The notes under the pieces are model-generated. The model had not been told where the DNA came from and searched no databases. It saw nothing but the letters and a program-made list of their open reading frames with translations. The position numbers were made by a program, and so were the translations under genes. DNA of 64,000 nucleotides from Lingula anatina (taxonomy: Eukaryota > Brachiopoda > Lingulata > Lingulida > Lingulidae): contig NW_019773590.1 of NCBI RefSeq assembly GCF_001039355.2, positions 1 to 64,000 on the forward strand. Direction: 5' to 3'. Each line of letters starts with the position of its first letter. The first letter of the stretch is position 1. Of this stretch, positions 10,889-21,536 are shown one piece after another.

Positions 10889-13077
10889 TTATAAAACTAC
10901 AATAAACCCCGCGCATTAACAAAAATTACCATACTGAGGAACGAATGAATGTAGGCCTACGTTTCGGAAGATTACCAACAGCATAGCTAAGTTAGTTTTA
11001 TTTTAATTTATTTATTTATTATAATTTTTTTTTTTTAACCACAAATCCGCCACTGGGTCTTTCCTGTAATTGCAAAAATAATTATGAACAGTTCGATCAG
11101 GAGATATATCCCTAAATCATGCACCTATTTTATTGCATTTTAAGGCCGTATTTTACGTTACATTCGTATGACACTCGATAAAACTCGCATTAACAGAACA
11201 AATGTTCACTCTTCACAAATTGATAGCTGGAGATATGTGCAAAACGTCCCGAGTCCCGAGCGACCTTCATGCCAAACCTGTAACTAGGGCACGGTCGAGG
11301 ACGAGATACAGGTATACTTCACTGTGGAATGCAATAAGGATATACGATCAGCTTTTTTTCACCAATTCTAATTTCCTCAAAATAACTGGCATCGACCTCT
11401 TCTCCCGCCAAGAGAAATTTAAAGTAGGCCTACTCTTTACCCGGCAAAATGATTTTTTCCAACTCATATATCATTGTTCGACTTGTCCCTGCCCTTGGAT
11501 TAGATTTTTCTATTTTTTAGATTAAAATTAAATAATTTAGTACTAAATGACTGACCAGTCTTCTTGTAGATATTAAAAGGAACTACAAGTATCAACGCCA
11601 GGGCAGCGGGCTTTTTATTTTAGGAGTATCGTAGTTTCTGTGGTCTGAATTAAGAGAGTTAAGTAGCTTTGCAGGATATGTAGCCATGGAAAGCATGTAG
11701 CTTTGGAACACGTCCACAGTCTTTTTTGAGTGCGTGTACAGAGATGCACAAAACCACGTTTACTGGTAAATGAGTTCTTCTGTGCAAAGAGTATAGTCAT
11801 CACAGTGGAAACACCAACCCCAAATAAATATATGTTTCAAATAATGTTAAATCTTTGAAAAAACACATATGAATCCCAGTGCTTCTTAATTTAAAGTCAC
11901 AAGGTTTTAAGTTCACCTAGGCTCCACCAATTACTTTACCTGTTATCTCACTACACATCTCCCTTTGAGTCAAGGTGTGTAAGAGACTTCTATAATTAAG
12001 GGGTACTTGCTTCCCTACTGTAATTATATTTTTTTACTTTGGCATGTTAGGTGGCAAGCTTGTATGTTTCAGTTCATTTTATACAAGAAGGTTTGCCTTG
12101 GTGGTTACAAAAGAATAGAACTCTGTTAAGGTTTATTCATTACTTTAAAGTAAATATTTCATCTTGCAATGGCGAAAGAGAAATTCTCTCAAAATTGATA
12201 ATGATTCTGACATGCATATCTAAGCACTTAACTCAAGTTTTTTTTCTATTAAAGATATGGGTGAAGGCTGCATTGAATATATGAATTATGATCAGGCTGG
12301 GAAGAATTCAAAAATATCAATGAAAAAAGGTCAGTGTGTCTGAGGTAAGTTACTTTTGCCGTAATGCCTACAATGCATGAAACATTCACTAACAACAGTA
12401 CGCTTTTTAACATTTTTTTCACCAATTTCAAACTACAACAACCTTGGGCATTTTCCTTTTTAGCGACAGGCCTCTCTGAAATGCCCTTGTGTCAGAAGAG
12501 TGGGAACCAGGGCAGATTTAAATAATTTTGATATCTAATTTCTTGTAATAAGTACAATTTCTTTCAATTTCGTGGGATTATGAGCCTGTGATCATGAATC
12601 TTGATTTTCTTTCAAATTTAGTTGTAAATTGTACATTTATGAGGTTAACATTATTTCAGTCAAGTCATAACAACAATGACACATTAAACTTCATTGCATA
12701 ATTCCATAATGTCTACGTGGATATTACTAGTTCATAATGCTATTATTATGTTGTTTTTTTAACATACAGGTTTTCCTTTTTTTCTGAGTGGCATGGCATA
12801 AGCAGGGCAGAAGACAAGGCCATGAAAAAAATCTCACTATAGTTATCCTTTTTGGAAAAGAAATTCTGGATACTGGCCTTGCCAACAGAGACTGCTTGAA
12901 ATATTATCAAATTTATAGTGCTCCTTTCATGACATTTTAAATGATTCTCAGTCACCTCACAGACTATATACATTTCAAAAGTGGACAAACATTTTATGTT
13001 ACTGTCATGTGGAAAAAAATCCAAAATCTATGTCTACCTGATTGCCAGTAAAATTCGGACTGATCCAGTGAAATTTC
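10889..13077. other. Intergenic AT-rich DNA without identified genes
   Basis: Contains T-runs near 11027-11036 and several short open frames (for example 11202-11525 plus, 12746-13024 minus) without domain, signal or splice support. Nothing else is recognisable. Confidence 0.45.
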
Positions 13078-13081
13078 TTAA

Positions 13082-13760
13082 GCCCCCGTCACACTTATTC
13101 GGAATCAGCAGGAATCAAACAGAAGCAGCCGGAATGACTAAATTTAAAAATTCGTACTACATTCGAGAAGAAATTTCAAATTGACCTAAATTCTTGTAAG
13201 AATGCCGTTGGAATACTCAGGATGCGCTTGAATCCGTCTGGAATGATTCGTGCACATTTCGGCTGTATTAGCTCTCAAATGCAGCTCGAATGTAGTTGGA
13301 AAATTAAGAATATCAATAATACTGTCAGAATGCACTCAGAGTATTTAGAATAAACTTAGAATGCCGTACGAGTGTAGTTCGATTGCTGGCTGAAATAGGA
13401 TCGAGATGCATTCGAGTTGCATTCTGGCTCATTCTAGCAGGATTTGAAGTGTCTTGCCATTTCGGTTCTCCCTCGAATGTGATCAGAATGTTTCGAATTC
13501 TGTCGGAATGCCGTGAGAATATCTAGAATGCTGTCATAGTGCAGTTATAATACTATTCAAATGCCATTCGATGATTTTCCACTTGAAATGTACTTCGAAA
13601 GTTTTTAACATGTGCAAAACATTCGGGCCAGCCACAAGAATAGGTAAAAATATTCGGAATGCACTCGGAATGTTTAGAATGTTCTTCGAATATCCAGTAA
13701 CGCACAAAGAATTGTCTTTCCGATGGCATTCTTGCTCATTCCGCCTCTACTGACCCAGTT
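13082..13760. repeat. Motif-rich repeat segment (GAATGC / ATTCG reiterations), possibly a truncated TTAA transposon
   Basis: It begins directly after a TTAA (13078-13081) with GCCCCCGTCACACTTATTCG. For about 680 bp it reiterates GAATGC, TCGAATG and ATTCGGAAT-type words at irregular 20-60-bp spacing on both strands. Examples include AGAATGCACTCAG, GAATGCCGTGAG and GAATGCACTCGG. It is neither a simple tandem repeat nor coding. The left edge looks like a transposon terminus, but a matching inverted right end is not visible, so it may be truncated. Confidence 0.55.
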
Positions 13761-13811
13761 ATTTTTTTCAACTGTAACATGTACTCCAATTCAGTTTATA
13801 AATGTTCAGAC

Positions 13812-14039
13812 TAACACCCCATTTCCATAGATTTTTAGTTCGATCTATCCCTGTGGGGAGTCTCACTAGATTACTGTCAGCTTGGCCGGCTTAAGCGTCT
13901 GTCCCGCCTACTAATAGCTATAAGGGGGTAATTAACTATGGTGCCCGCTCGGCTGACTGCAATTTAGCGTGAACCCCCAGGGAGTTAGGTCGATCTAAAT
14001 CTTAATCTTTAGATCGATCTAAATCTCTGGGAAAGCACC
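13812..14039. mobile_element. Foldback element family, copy A
   Basis: A long imperfect palindrome: outer arms around TAGATCGATCT, inner arms GGGAGTCTCACTA and CAGCTTGGCCGGCTTAAGCG, and a short centre with GGGGGTAATTAACT. It matches copies at 56321-56535 and 62273-62506 in arm order and in the AATTACCCCC-type centre. There is no coding capacity. This copy is the most diverged of the three. Confidence 0.75.
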
Positions 14040-14389
14040 TTAAGTGTTGTCTTGTTCCATAATGACCTTTTGAAAATCATTATTGCTCCAAGCTTTTCCA
14101 GTACAGATCTTAAAATGATGAAACCCTTCAAATAAAAATAAGGCTACCTGATGTCGATATTTCAATCTGCAATGTACAGGAAAACGTGGTGGTCTAAATG
14201 TTTTGGGTCACATTTAGAAGTAAACTACTTTTAAAATGATTTGAAATATCAAATCCAAGCCCAGAAACGGACCGAGCAACGAGCAAGTAATAATTGGACT
14301 CTTTTAAAGGAAAATTCGGCGGGGGAAATCATGGACGGTATATTGCAAAGGACACGTTGTTTTAAAAGATCTCAAACTAGAATTCTCAT

Positions 14390-14820
14390 TTTTACTGTTT
14401 TTGCAGCTGAATTTTGTTTCGAAGATTTAAGAACTCTATCTGATATAATCTTAGGGTGCGAAGTATNNTTTTTTGGGCTCTAGAAGCTGCTCTCTTCTTC
14501 CTTTCGACGGCCGCATCATGCACACATCCTACAGGTAAGACTCTCGTCGGCAGCGCTCTGGCATTTACTGTCGCATTTTGGTACTCCGAAAAATCGAATA
14601 TACTGGGTACAGCATCATCTTTTAGTTTTCTCCGTGCTTTTCCACCGCACAATTCAGCTCGCAGGTCACGTACGAAGCATTCCGGCTCGAAGTGGTCGCT
14701 ACAGATCCTCGCGTGTTTTGACACTGTGCTGGGATTTTTTCACTTCAGAGAATTGAGCCAAATTTTACGTTTTGCGGCATCCGCAGGCAGGATATAATAG
14801 CAGATGTCTTTCTAATCGTA
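14390..14820 (-). pseudogene. Decayed THAP-domain gene fragment
   Basis: Minus-strand reading shows the second half of a THAP DNA-binding domain: KRKIWLNSLK, then RICSDHFEPECF, then LKDDAVPSIF. These match the Trp, Cys-x2-His and AVPTIF-type box of the family. An in-frame TGA separates the first part from the second, the N-terminal Cys pair is not found in frame, and two Ns (14467-14468) interrupt the basic tail. THAP domains occur in host factors and in P-element-type transposases; no transposase core is visible. I read it as a pseudogene, though the stop or Ns could be sequence error. Confidence 0.7.
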
Positions 14821-16771
14821 ACCTACATTACGGCACCCGGGAGCAACACAACTTTGCGGCATTTTGTTTTTCTGACACCTGGATGTTTAGTCACCTACTG
14901 CAAAGTACTGTATATACTATTACTTGTACAGCTGTGGGAAGCTACTACCCAGGTTACGTCACTAGAAACTGACCAATCAGAATTTTCTCATCTAAATCTC
15001 ATCTTTCTCTCTAAAACTTAAAAAGAACAATTTTTTGACGTCGATTTATAGTTTTTATACTGTAGAAAAAGCAGTGAACGCTATGTGTTCCTAGAGCACA
15101 GTAGGCCTTTAAGGCCGTTAGCCGAAAGCAGCCACGTGACTCTTTTAAAATCGGCAATTAGAGCGTTGGCAGCGAGCAAGGAAGAAGCGTGTAGGGAGCA
15201 GGCGCTCTCCCTCTTCCTCCGGTGCTTCATAGTTATTGCGTTTTTATTTTAAACTACCTGTTCTTTCCTATACAGAGATTGCTGTTAGCCTCTTCTCTAA
15301 CTTTCCTTCAGCATTGGAAGGTCATCTGCTCCCATTCCGAATGTAGCCAAGTTCTTAATCTCACATTTAGTTATGTTTTGTATAATTAACATGTATTCTT
15401 CTGGTTCATTTATTGTATCATATAATTTGGATAAGGTTCTGGATAAGCTTTGAATATCCTTTGAATTAAAATACTTTTGGAATTTTCATAATCACGTATA
15501 TAAAAACGTTACTCGGATAAACCGATGAAGTCAATTTCTGAATTTCTGTAGATGTCAATCGCAAAAGTGAGTAAAATATATACAATTTTTATGTATGATG
15601 CTTACTAAGTATATGGGCAGGAATATACATGTATTATATTTTACATAATGACCAAAAAGGCATTTGTTCATTTGCTGTGAGAAGTGATGAAGAAAGTCTC
15701 ATTTTTTGCAGGCTTTCACAAGCAAACAAAAACACGCATATGCACAGATACGCACTGGAAGCTGTATGAGTTTAAGGTACTTGTCAAAATTAGGAAAAAC
15801 GCTTATGACGCAGAATCATAATAAGCAAGTACCAAATTAAGCAAAGAACTACATTATTAATGTCCAGGGAACAACATACATGTATCTTGTCAAGAAATGA
15901 TTACTATTCAGCTAATCCAACACACATCTTCGTACGGGAGAACAACCCATTTATCTCAGGATGCGTATTTATGTGTGGCGTTTTTTTTTTAACAAAAATA
16001 AATTGATCTAGTTTCAATTTGAAATTTCTATTTGTAAACCTGTTCGTGACACTCCCCACCCACCACGCGAGGTTGGTTCATGTAGAACTCGCTCTCGATG
16101 TATGTGAACGCAACATTTGACACGAGGTGAGGTGTTACCCAACACGAAGCGACATAATCCCACGAAAACCACGATAACCCAGGTGGGACTGGATTAACGT
16201 GATGATGGGAGCCCATAAGTAGTTTGCTCCTTGACACCGGGTTACTGTTGATAGAGGTGGACGATTCTTAAGGTAGGTACTAAATTGGTACTCATAATCA
16301 TGGGAAAAGTGATCTGAATGCTTAACGGTTCTATGTAAAATCTTTACTGGGATAACAAAGAATAAACAGTTTTGCCAGTGAGGCATGGACAGTCTAAGCG
16401 TTTCTTTTGAAAAAAATTATGTTTAATAATTAGGCAGAGAATTCTGGAAAGTGTACTTGGTATTTCATCTAGACAATTAAGTCTTTACTGTCGTGACCAC
16501 GCAGATTATTAGCGACTTGTTTTTAGTGTACTGAGTGAACCAAAACGTATGATTTGCTGTCTTTTAATGTGTAAAAAACCCAATGAGTTATAACCGGAAA
16601 AAAAGTTCATAAACTTATTCAATCCAAACATCGTCTGAGTTCTTCTTCTCACCAGTTGCATTTAGGATGTGAAAAAGATAACGATTTACCAGAAAGACCT
16701 AAAATGCAATTCTAAATGTACATGTCTATTCAATCGAATCTAAAATCAAAGTAAATACTTGTTTATTGTAG
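14821..16771. other. Intergenic region upstream of the repeat-protein gene
   Basis: AT-rich apart from a GC-richer purine-rich patch at about 15115-15230 (GCAGCCACGTGACTC, containing the E-box CACGTG), which could be a promoter or first noncoding exon. A minus-strand frame at 16028-16237 is GC-richer than its surroundings but has no recognisable domain. Confidence 0.35.
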
Positions 16772-16799
16772 GTTACCAAAGGACAGGAGAGGTAGAATA

Positions 16800-18724
16800 A
16801 TGAAACAATTGCTCACGATAGCCTTGCTGATATGTGCCCAGCTGGTTAAAGGCCAAGGTGAGGAAAACCATATTTGATGAGGATGTATTAAAACTAAATT
16901 AGGGTGGACGAAAAAGAAGCATAATTTTTAGAAATTTTACTAAATGCCTCGAAATTTTTTTCGCCTGCAGATAACCTTTTTCTCGAACAAAATGCTTCAA
17001 GCAAAACAGCACCTGAAATGAATACCTGCGAAACATAAGAGCCATATTATGGAACCCCTAAAAGATACATGTTAACCATAAATCTAAAGCAAACAACCTA
17101 CTATATATTTCAAGCTGCGTATTTAGTGGAATATTTTCCAGCTGACGGTATAGGCTCTTATCTGTCATATGTATAGCGTGGGGTGAAAAAGAAAGACGCA
17201 GAACAAAATAAAAAGCTAATTTAAGATAAATTTTGTGATATTTTGGAACTTTACCCTTGCACCAATGCCCACGTTTAATCGATAATAAGACGAAACATTA
17301 AACATATACATGTACTTGTTTTGGGTATCAGTGAGATATCGCCTTGCTCATTTAAAACTTGGTTTCTATCTTTCACAATTAAGTTTTCTTTTAATTTTAA
17401 GACCGCAAATTAATCCATCCTGATTAAATACTTTGTTAACACATGCAAAAGCTACTGTTATTAAGTCATCGTTGCCAAGCCAACAATTTCACAGAATGAA
17501 ATGAATAATGTTTCTGCAATACGGCTATTGCAAAGGAAAGGATTGTTCATTTGAATGTCATGGCCTATCGTGACGGCAGATTAAAGCCAGTCCTCAAGTT
17601 ATGTAGACCAAATATCGCTTCCATGAGGCTTTTTTAATCGCTGTCACCGTTAGTGGTATCAAAGGAAATACCATGCACTCTAAAACTCAAACTGCATATT
17701 GGCTATGCTTTATTTCAAATTTGAAATCTCTTGAACCAGTGATTACCGGCATCTCTTTTATATAAACAAAAGACATGCAATAATTACATACACGGCGTGA
17801 CGACACTTACGTCGCACGCCGTGTTAGTTACGTCACTTTATGCCGACACATGGAGCACAGGCTTCAAACAACTGCGCATGCACGAAAAGTGCGCTGTTTG
17901 AAATAAACAAGTTGGTGAAATTGACAAAGCCTGCCGGTGGTTACCGTCTGGCTGATTTTATTTCATTTGCTCTCTGGTGTCTTTTTGAAATTTTAAATTA
18001 GAAATGTTTTATTGATTTTGTGTTTTTAAAAGTAAATCCATCGGAATTCCTTAGAATAACATTTATTTTAGCTTCATTACAAGTGGATTCCCATTGTATT
18101 TATAGTGTTATATGTGGCCCCAATTGGGATTTTTCACCCCTCCCCCACTCTTGATACATAAAATGCGCCATGTGCCAGATTGAAAATGACATTGCAAAAT
18201 GTATTTAAAATCGTAGGAAGGTTGATTGCAGATAATGCTGCGAGGACATTCTTGTTCCAGGGCGAACTCGGCCAATATAAATTTTTTAACTTCGTCTCCC
18301 GGTTTTGCAGCGCCAGTTCTAATTTTTGAAAGCGAGGCAATGGAACCAAACAATACGATGCAATTTGTAATCTCGTAAAAATTGCTATTTTTCAATAAAG
18401 ACCATAGCATGGAGTAAATCGAAATGCAACTTTTTTATTATTATGATCTTTAATAATCATTAATATAAAATGTACGATTTAAGAAGTTCTTGTTCCCGGC
18501 CTTTTTATTAACTTAATTGATTTTTTAAAGTATTTGGAGATTAAAAACACAAAAGTTGTCTGGTTTCATATCGAGGCACTCCGTTTCGTTCGTGTGCTGA
18601 CACATGGTAATTATTTCAGTTCTTTAATTTAGAGTATCTGGTGTTATCATTATCAAACTGTGAATTATTATAATTAATATTAATTATTAATTATGTTGAG
18701 CACTCTGTTCCACACTCACAAATG

Positions 18725-18784
<60 letters not shown>

Positions 18785-19269
18785 CAAAAATAGCAGAGGT
18801 TAAAGGGATTATAAGTATTTAATCAGGATGGATTAATTTGCGGTCTTAAAATTAAAAGAAAACTTAATTGTGAAAGATAGAAACCAAGTTTAAAATGAGC
18901 AAGGCGATATTTGGTCTACATAACTTGAGGACTTGCTGATTAAATACTTTGTTAACACATGCAAAAGCTACTGTTATTAAGTCATCGTTGCCAAGCCAAC
19001 AATTTCACAGCACGAAATGAATAATGTTTCTGCAATACGGCTATTACAAAGGAAAGGATTGTTCATTTGAATGTCATGGCCTTTCGTGACGGCAGATTAC
19101 AGCCAGTCCTCGAGTTATGTAGACCAAATATCGCTTCCATGAGGCTTTTTTAATCGCTGTCACCGTTAATGGTATCAAAGGAAATACCATGCACTCTAAA
19201 ACTCAAACTGCATATTGGCATTGCTTTATTTCAAATTTGAAATCTCTTGAACCAGTAATTACCGGCATC

Positions 19270-19333
<64 letters not shown>

Positions 19334-21348
19334 CAAAAACAGCTGAGGTTAATAATCCCTACCAGTTTCAGTCTATAATCAGTATTATATATCATTGTGT
19401 CACACTGATACGGGTTGGGGTTTAGTAAACACTGCTGTTTACGTTTATATATAATATAAAAACTCTGTACCAAGAATATAAAAAATATGTGATACTTTTA
19501 CCACAAAAACGTCGTTTATTTCAGATGTAAGAGCACGCAGTTTGTTCGACTCTCCCGAGTTCCTAAAATGTGGCACCAAACCTGGGCCTGCGCTGGATTT
19601 GGTCAAAGCGTTCCGTGCCACCGGCCAAGTTGTCAACGAACTGAAATCTATCGTACCCGGCCTTCAGAATCACATCCGTGGTGGCATAGAGGACGTTGCT
19701 ACCTCTTTACATGACGTCATCAATGCAATCGCAAATGACGTCAAGTCGGATTGTAAAGAAGAAGGTAGTTTTTTAATTGATGGAAATAACATAAGGAACT
19801 TATTGATGACATAGAATTGGAACAAATACCAGTAGTTTTATATTTTGTCATAGTGTTCGTACGTTACATCGTGTTTCCCGGTGACATATCTTTAAGTAGC
19901 CGGTGTGTATACGTATGCGATTAAGTCAAACTTTTGCCTCAGTGGCATTATCGGGCGGCGGGACAATAGAACAATTAGATTCATTGCCAAAGGTGAGGTA
20001 GTCCTAAATCCTCACTAACACCCATCTCCTCCTTGCTTTTGAATTCTCCTTTCTGACTGTATTTACATGTATGTCCTTATCACATACTGGACACATTCAT
20101 AATTATTGAAAAATAAAAAGAAAAGAGATATATTTGCGGACAGTTGTCTATTTGAAATATCGAAAGCTAATAGATGTAATATATAAATATATAGATTCTA
20201 TACACATGTTACTAAAACTTCAAGGTCTTTAAACGTCTACTTTCCAGTTCGCAAAGGTCGCGGTCTGTTTGACACCTTGGAGTCGTTGACATCTGGAACT
20301 CAACTAGGAACCGCTCTGAAGGTGATCAACGCTGTAGGCATGACCCAGCGTTTCCTCAGTGAACTTAAACAACTTGTCCCAGATATCCAGAAACATCTCA
20401 ACGGAAGTATTGACGATATCACTACTGCTCTTCATAACATTGTCAACTCCATCACAGATGAAGTTCTATCTGGGGGAAATGTTGGAGGTGAAAGTTTCAC
20501 TTAAAGTTTTGGTTATGTTATTTACAAACAGTATAACTGATCATTTGTAAGTCCTTTCAAACATTGTAGAATGTTGCTGTTTCTTCATTTTGAAGTTTGT
20601 TTCATGCTCTTCAGAGTCAAATGTATGCATTTTCTGTATACTGTCCTTTGACGAAAAGTTTCAATATTCTTTTCCAAGAGGTACTTGCACCAAGTTAATT
20701 GTTTATATATACTATCATCTTTCAGATCGCAAAGGTCGTGGTCTGTTTGACACCTTGGAGTCCTTGACATCTGGAACTCAACTAGGAACCGCTCTGAAGG
20801 TGATCAACGCTGTAGGTATGACCCAGCGTTTTCTCAGTGAACTTAAACAACTTGTCCCAGATATCCAGAAACATCTCAACGGAAGTATTGACGATATCAC
20901 TACTGCTCTTCATAACATTGTCAACTCCATCACAGATGAAGTTCTATCTGGGGGAAATGTTGGAGGTAAATGGATTTTCTCGGTGGTTGGTCTTTCTCTT
21001 TTATACCTTTACGAAACAACGTTTTTTTTTTTAAAGTAGATAAGTGAAGCGAATGCCATTGGTCATTTATAAGACTGTGATATACTTTATGTTGTTGGTT
21101 ACTTGATATTTTGATGCAGTGTTGTTGATTATTTATCTACAGATCGTAAAGGGAGAGATATTTTCGATATGGAAACAGCTCTGAATCTGATCAAAGACGT
21201 GGAAAACACTAAACGATTCGTCAATGAAATTAATGACATTGTCCCCGGTCTTGGAGAACGTTTAAAGAAGACGTTGGAGGAGATTTCCTCCGCCTTGCAC
21301 GCCAAAGTCAGCTTAGTAACCGAAGAAATAATGGCTGCACTACAGTAA
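16800..21348 (+). CDS. Uncharacterised secreted protein of four ~80-residue repeats
   Basis: Exons 16800-16857, 19525-19764, 20248-20487, 20726-20965 and 21143-21348, all GT/AG and all phase 1, give 984 nt or 327 aa. Exon 1 encodes a signal peptide (MKQLLTIALLICAQLVKGQ). The next three exons are each exactly 240 nt, one repeat apiece (residues 20-99, 100-179, 180-259). Exon 5 holds a shorter fourth repeat to the stop. The shared pattern is (L/I)FD near the start, a central E(L/I)xx(L/I)VPx(L/I), then (I/L)(D/E)(D/E)(I/V)xx(A/S)LH, and acidic helices. It is mostly predicted amphipathic helix. Cysteines occur only in repeat 1 (FLKCGT, SDCKEE). Repeats 2 and 3 differ at a single residue. An acceptor at 16770-16771 implies an upstream 5' UTR exon. 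I recognise no named family; extracellular location is inferred from the signal peptide. Confidence 0.85.
17791..17823. repeat. 33-bp GC-rich hairpin
   Basis: CACGGCGTG and CACGCCGTG arms with CGAC / GTCG continuing inward form a near-perfect stem with a tiny loop, standing out in AT-rich intron DNA. Function unknown. Confidence 0.6.
18726..18783. repeat. (AT)n microsatellite
   Basis: About 58 bp of AT dinucleotides at the left edge of the rearranged inverted block in intron 1 of the repeat-protein gene. Confidence 0.97.
19273..19332. repeat. (AT)n microsatellite
   Basis: About 60 bp of AT dinucleotides at the right end of the direct duplicate; its right flank resembles that of the array at 18726-18783. 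Confidence 0.97.
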
Positions 21349-21536
21349 TTGGTAATTGTTTTTTTTTTCCTTTTTGCTCCAAATCCACTAAAGAATTCTC
21401 GTCTTGTCTTGCGAGATTCACGTCGTCGCTAACGATATGCAGGGAGTCAAGCTCCTATTTTTTTCCTATTTGTTATTTTTTCCTATTCTAAATCATGTTA
21501 CTCTGCCTGTCCACGAGTCTGTGTACCATTGCTTTA

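Larger units (their letters stand above)
17421..19277. repeat. Direct plus inverted duplication within intron 1 of the repeat-protein gene
   Basis: Bases 17421-17764 recur in direct orientation at 18937-19277 with few differences. The sequence preceding copy 1 (about 17340-17431) recurs inverted at about 18816-18903, and a 30-base piece from inside copy 1 (17589-17618) recurs inverted at about 18903-18933. The inverted block therefore sits directly beside copy 2 and abuts it as a palindrome around AAGTATTTAATCA. AT microsatellites and the flank AACAAAAA(T/C)AGC follow at both right-hand ends. Confidence 0.85.

Noticed and set aside
16028-16386. Overlapping minus-strand frames in a GC-richer patch
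   Set aside because: Two frames look equally plausible and neither contains a known motif; no evidence for an exon.
20359-20550. Shorter alternate-frame reading across the repeat exons (also 20837-21034)
   Set aside because: These are shadows of the 240-nt repeat exons in another frame; both copies give the same shadow because the exons are nearly identical.
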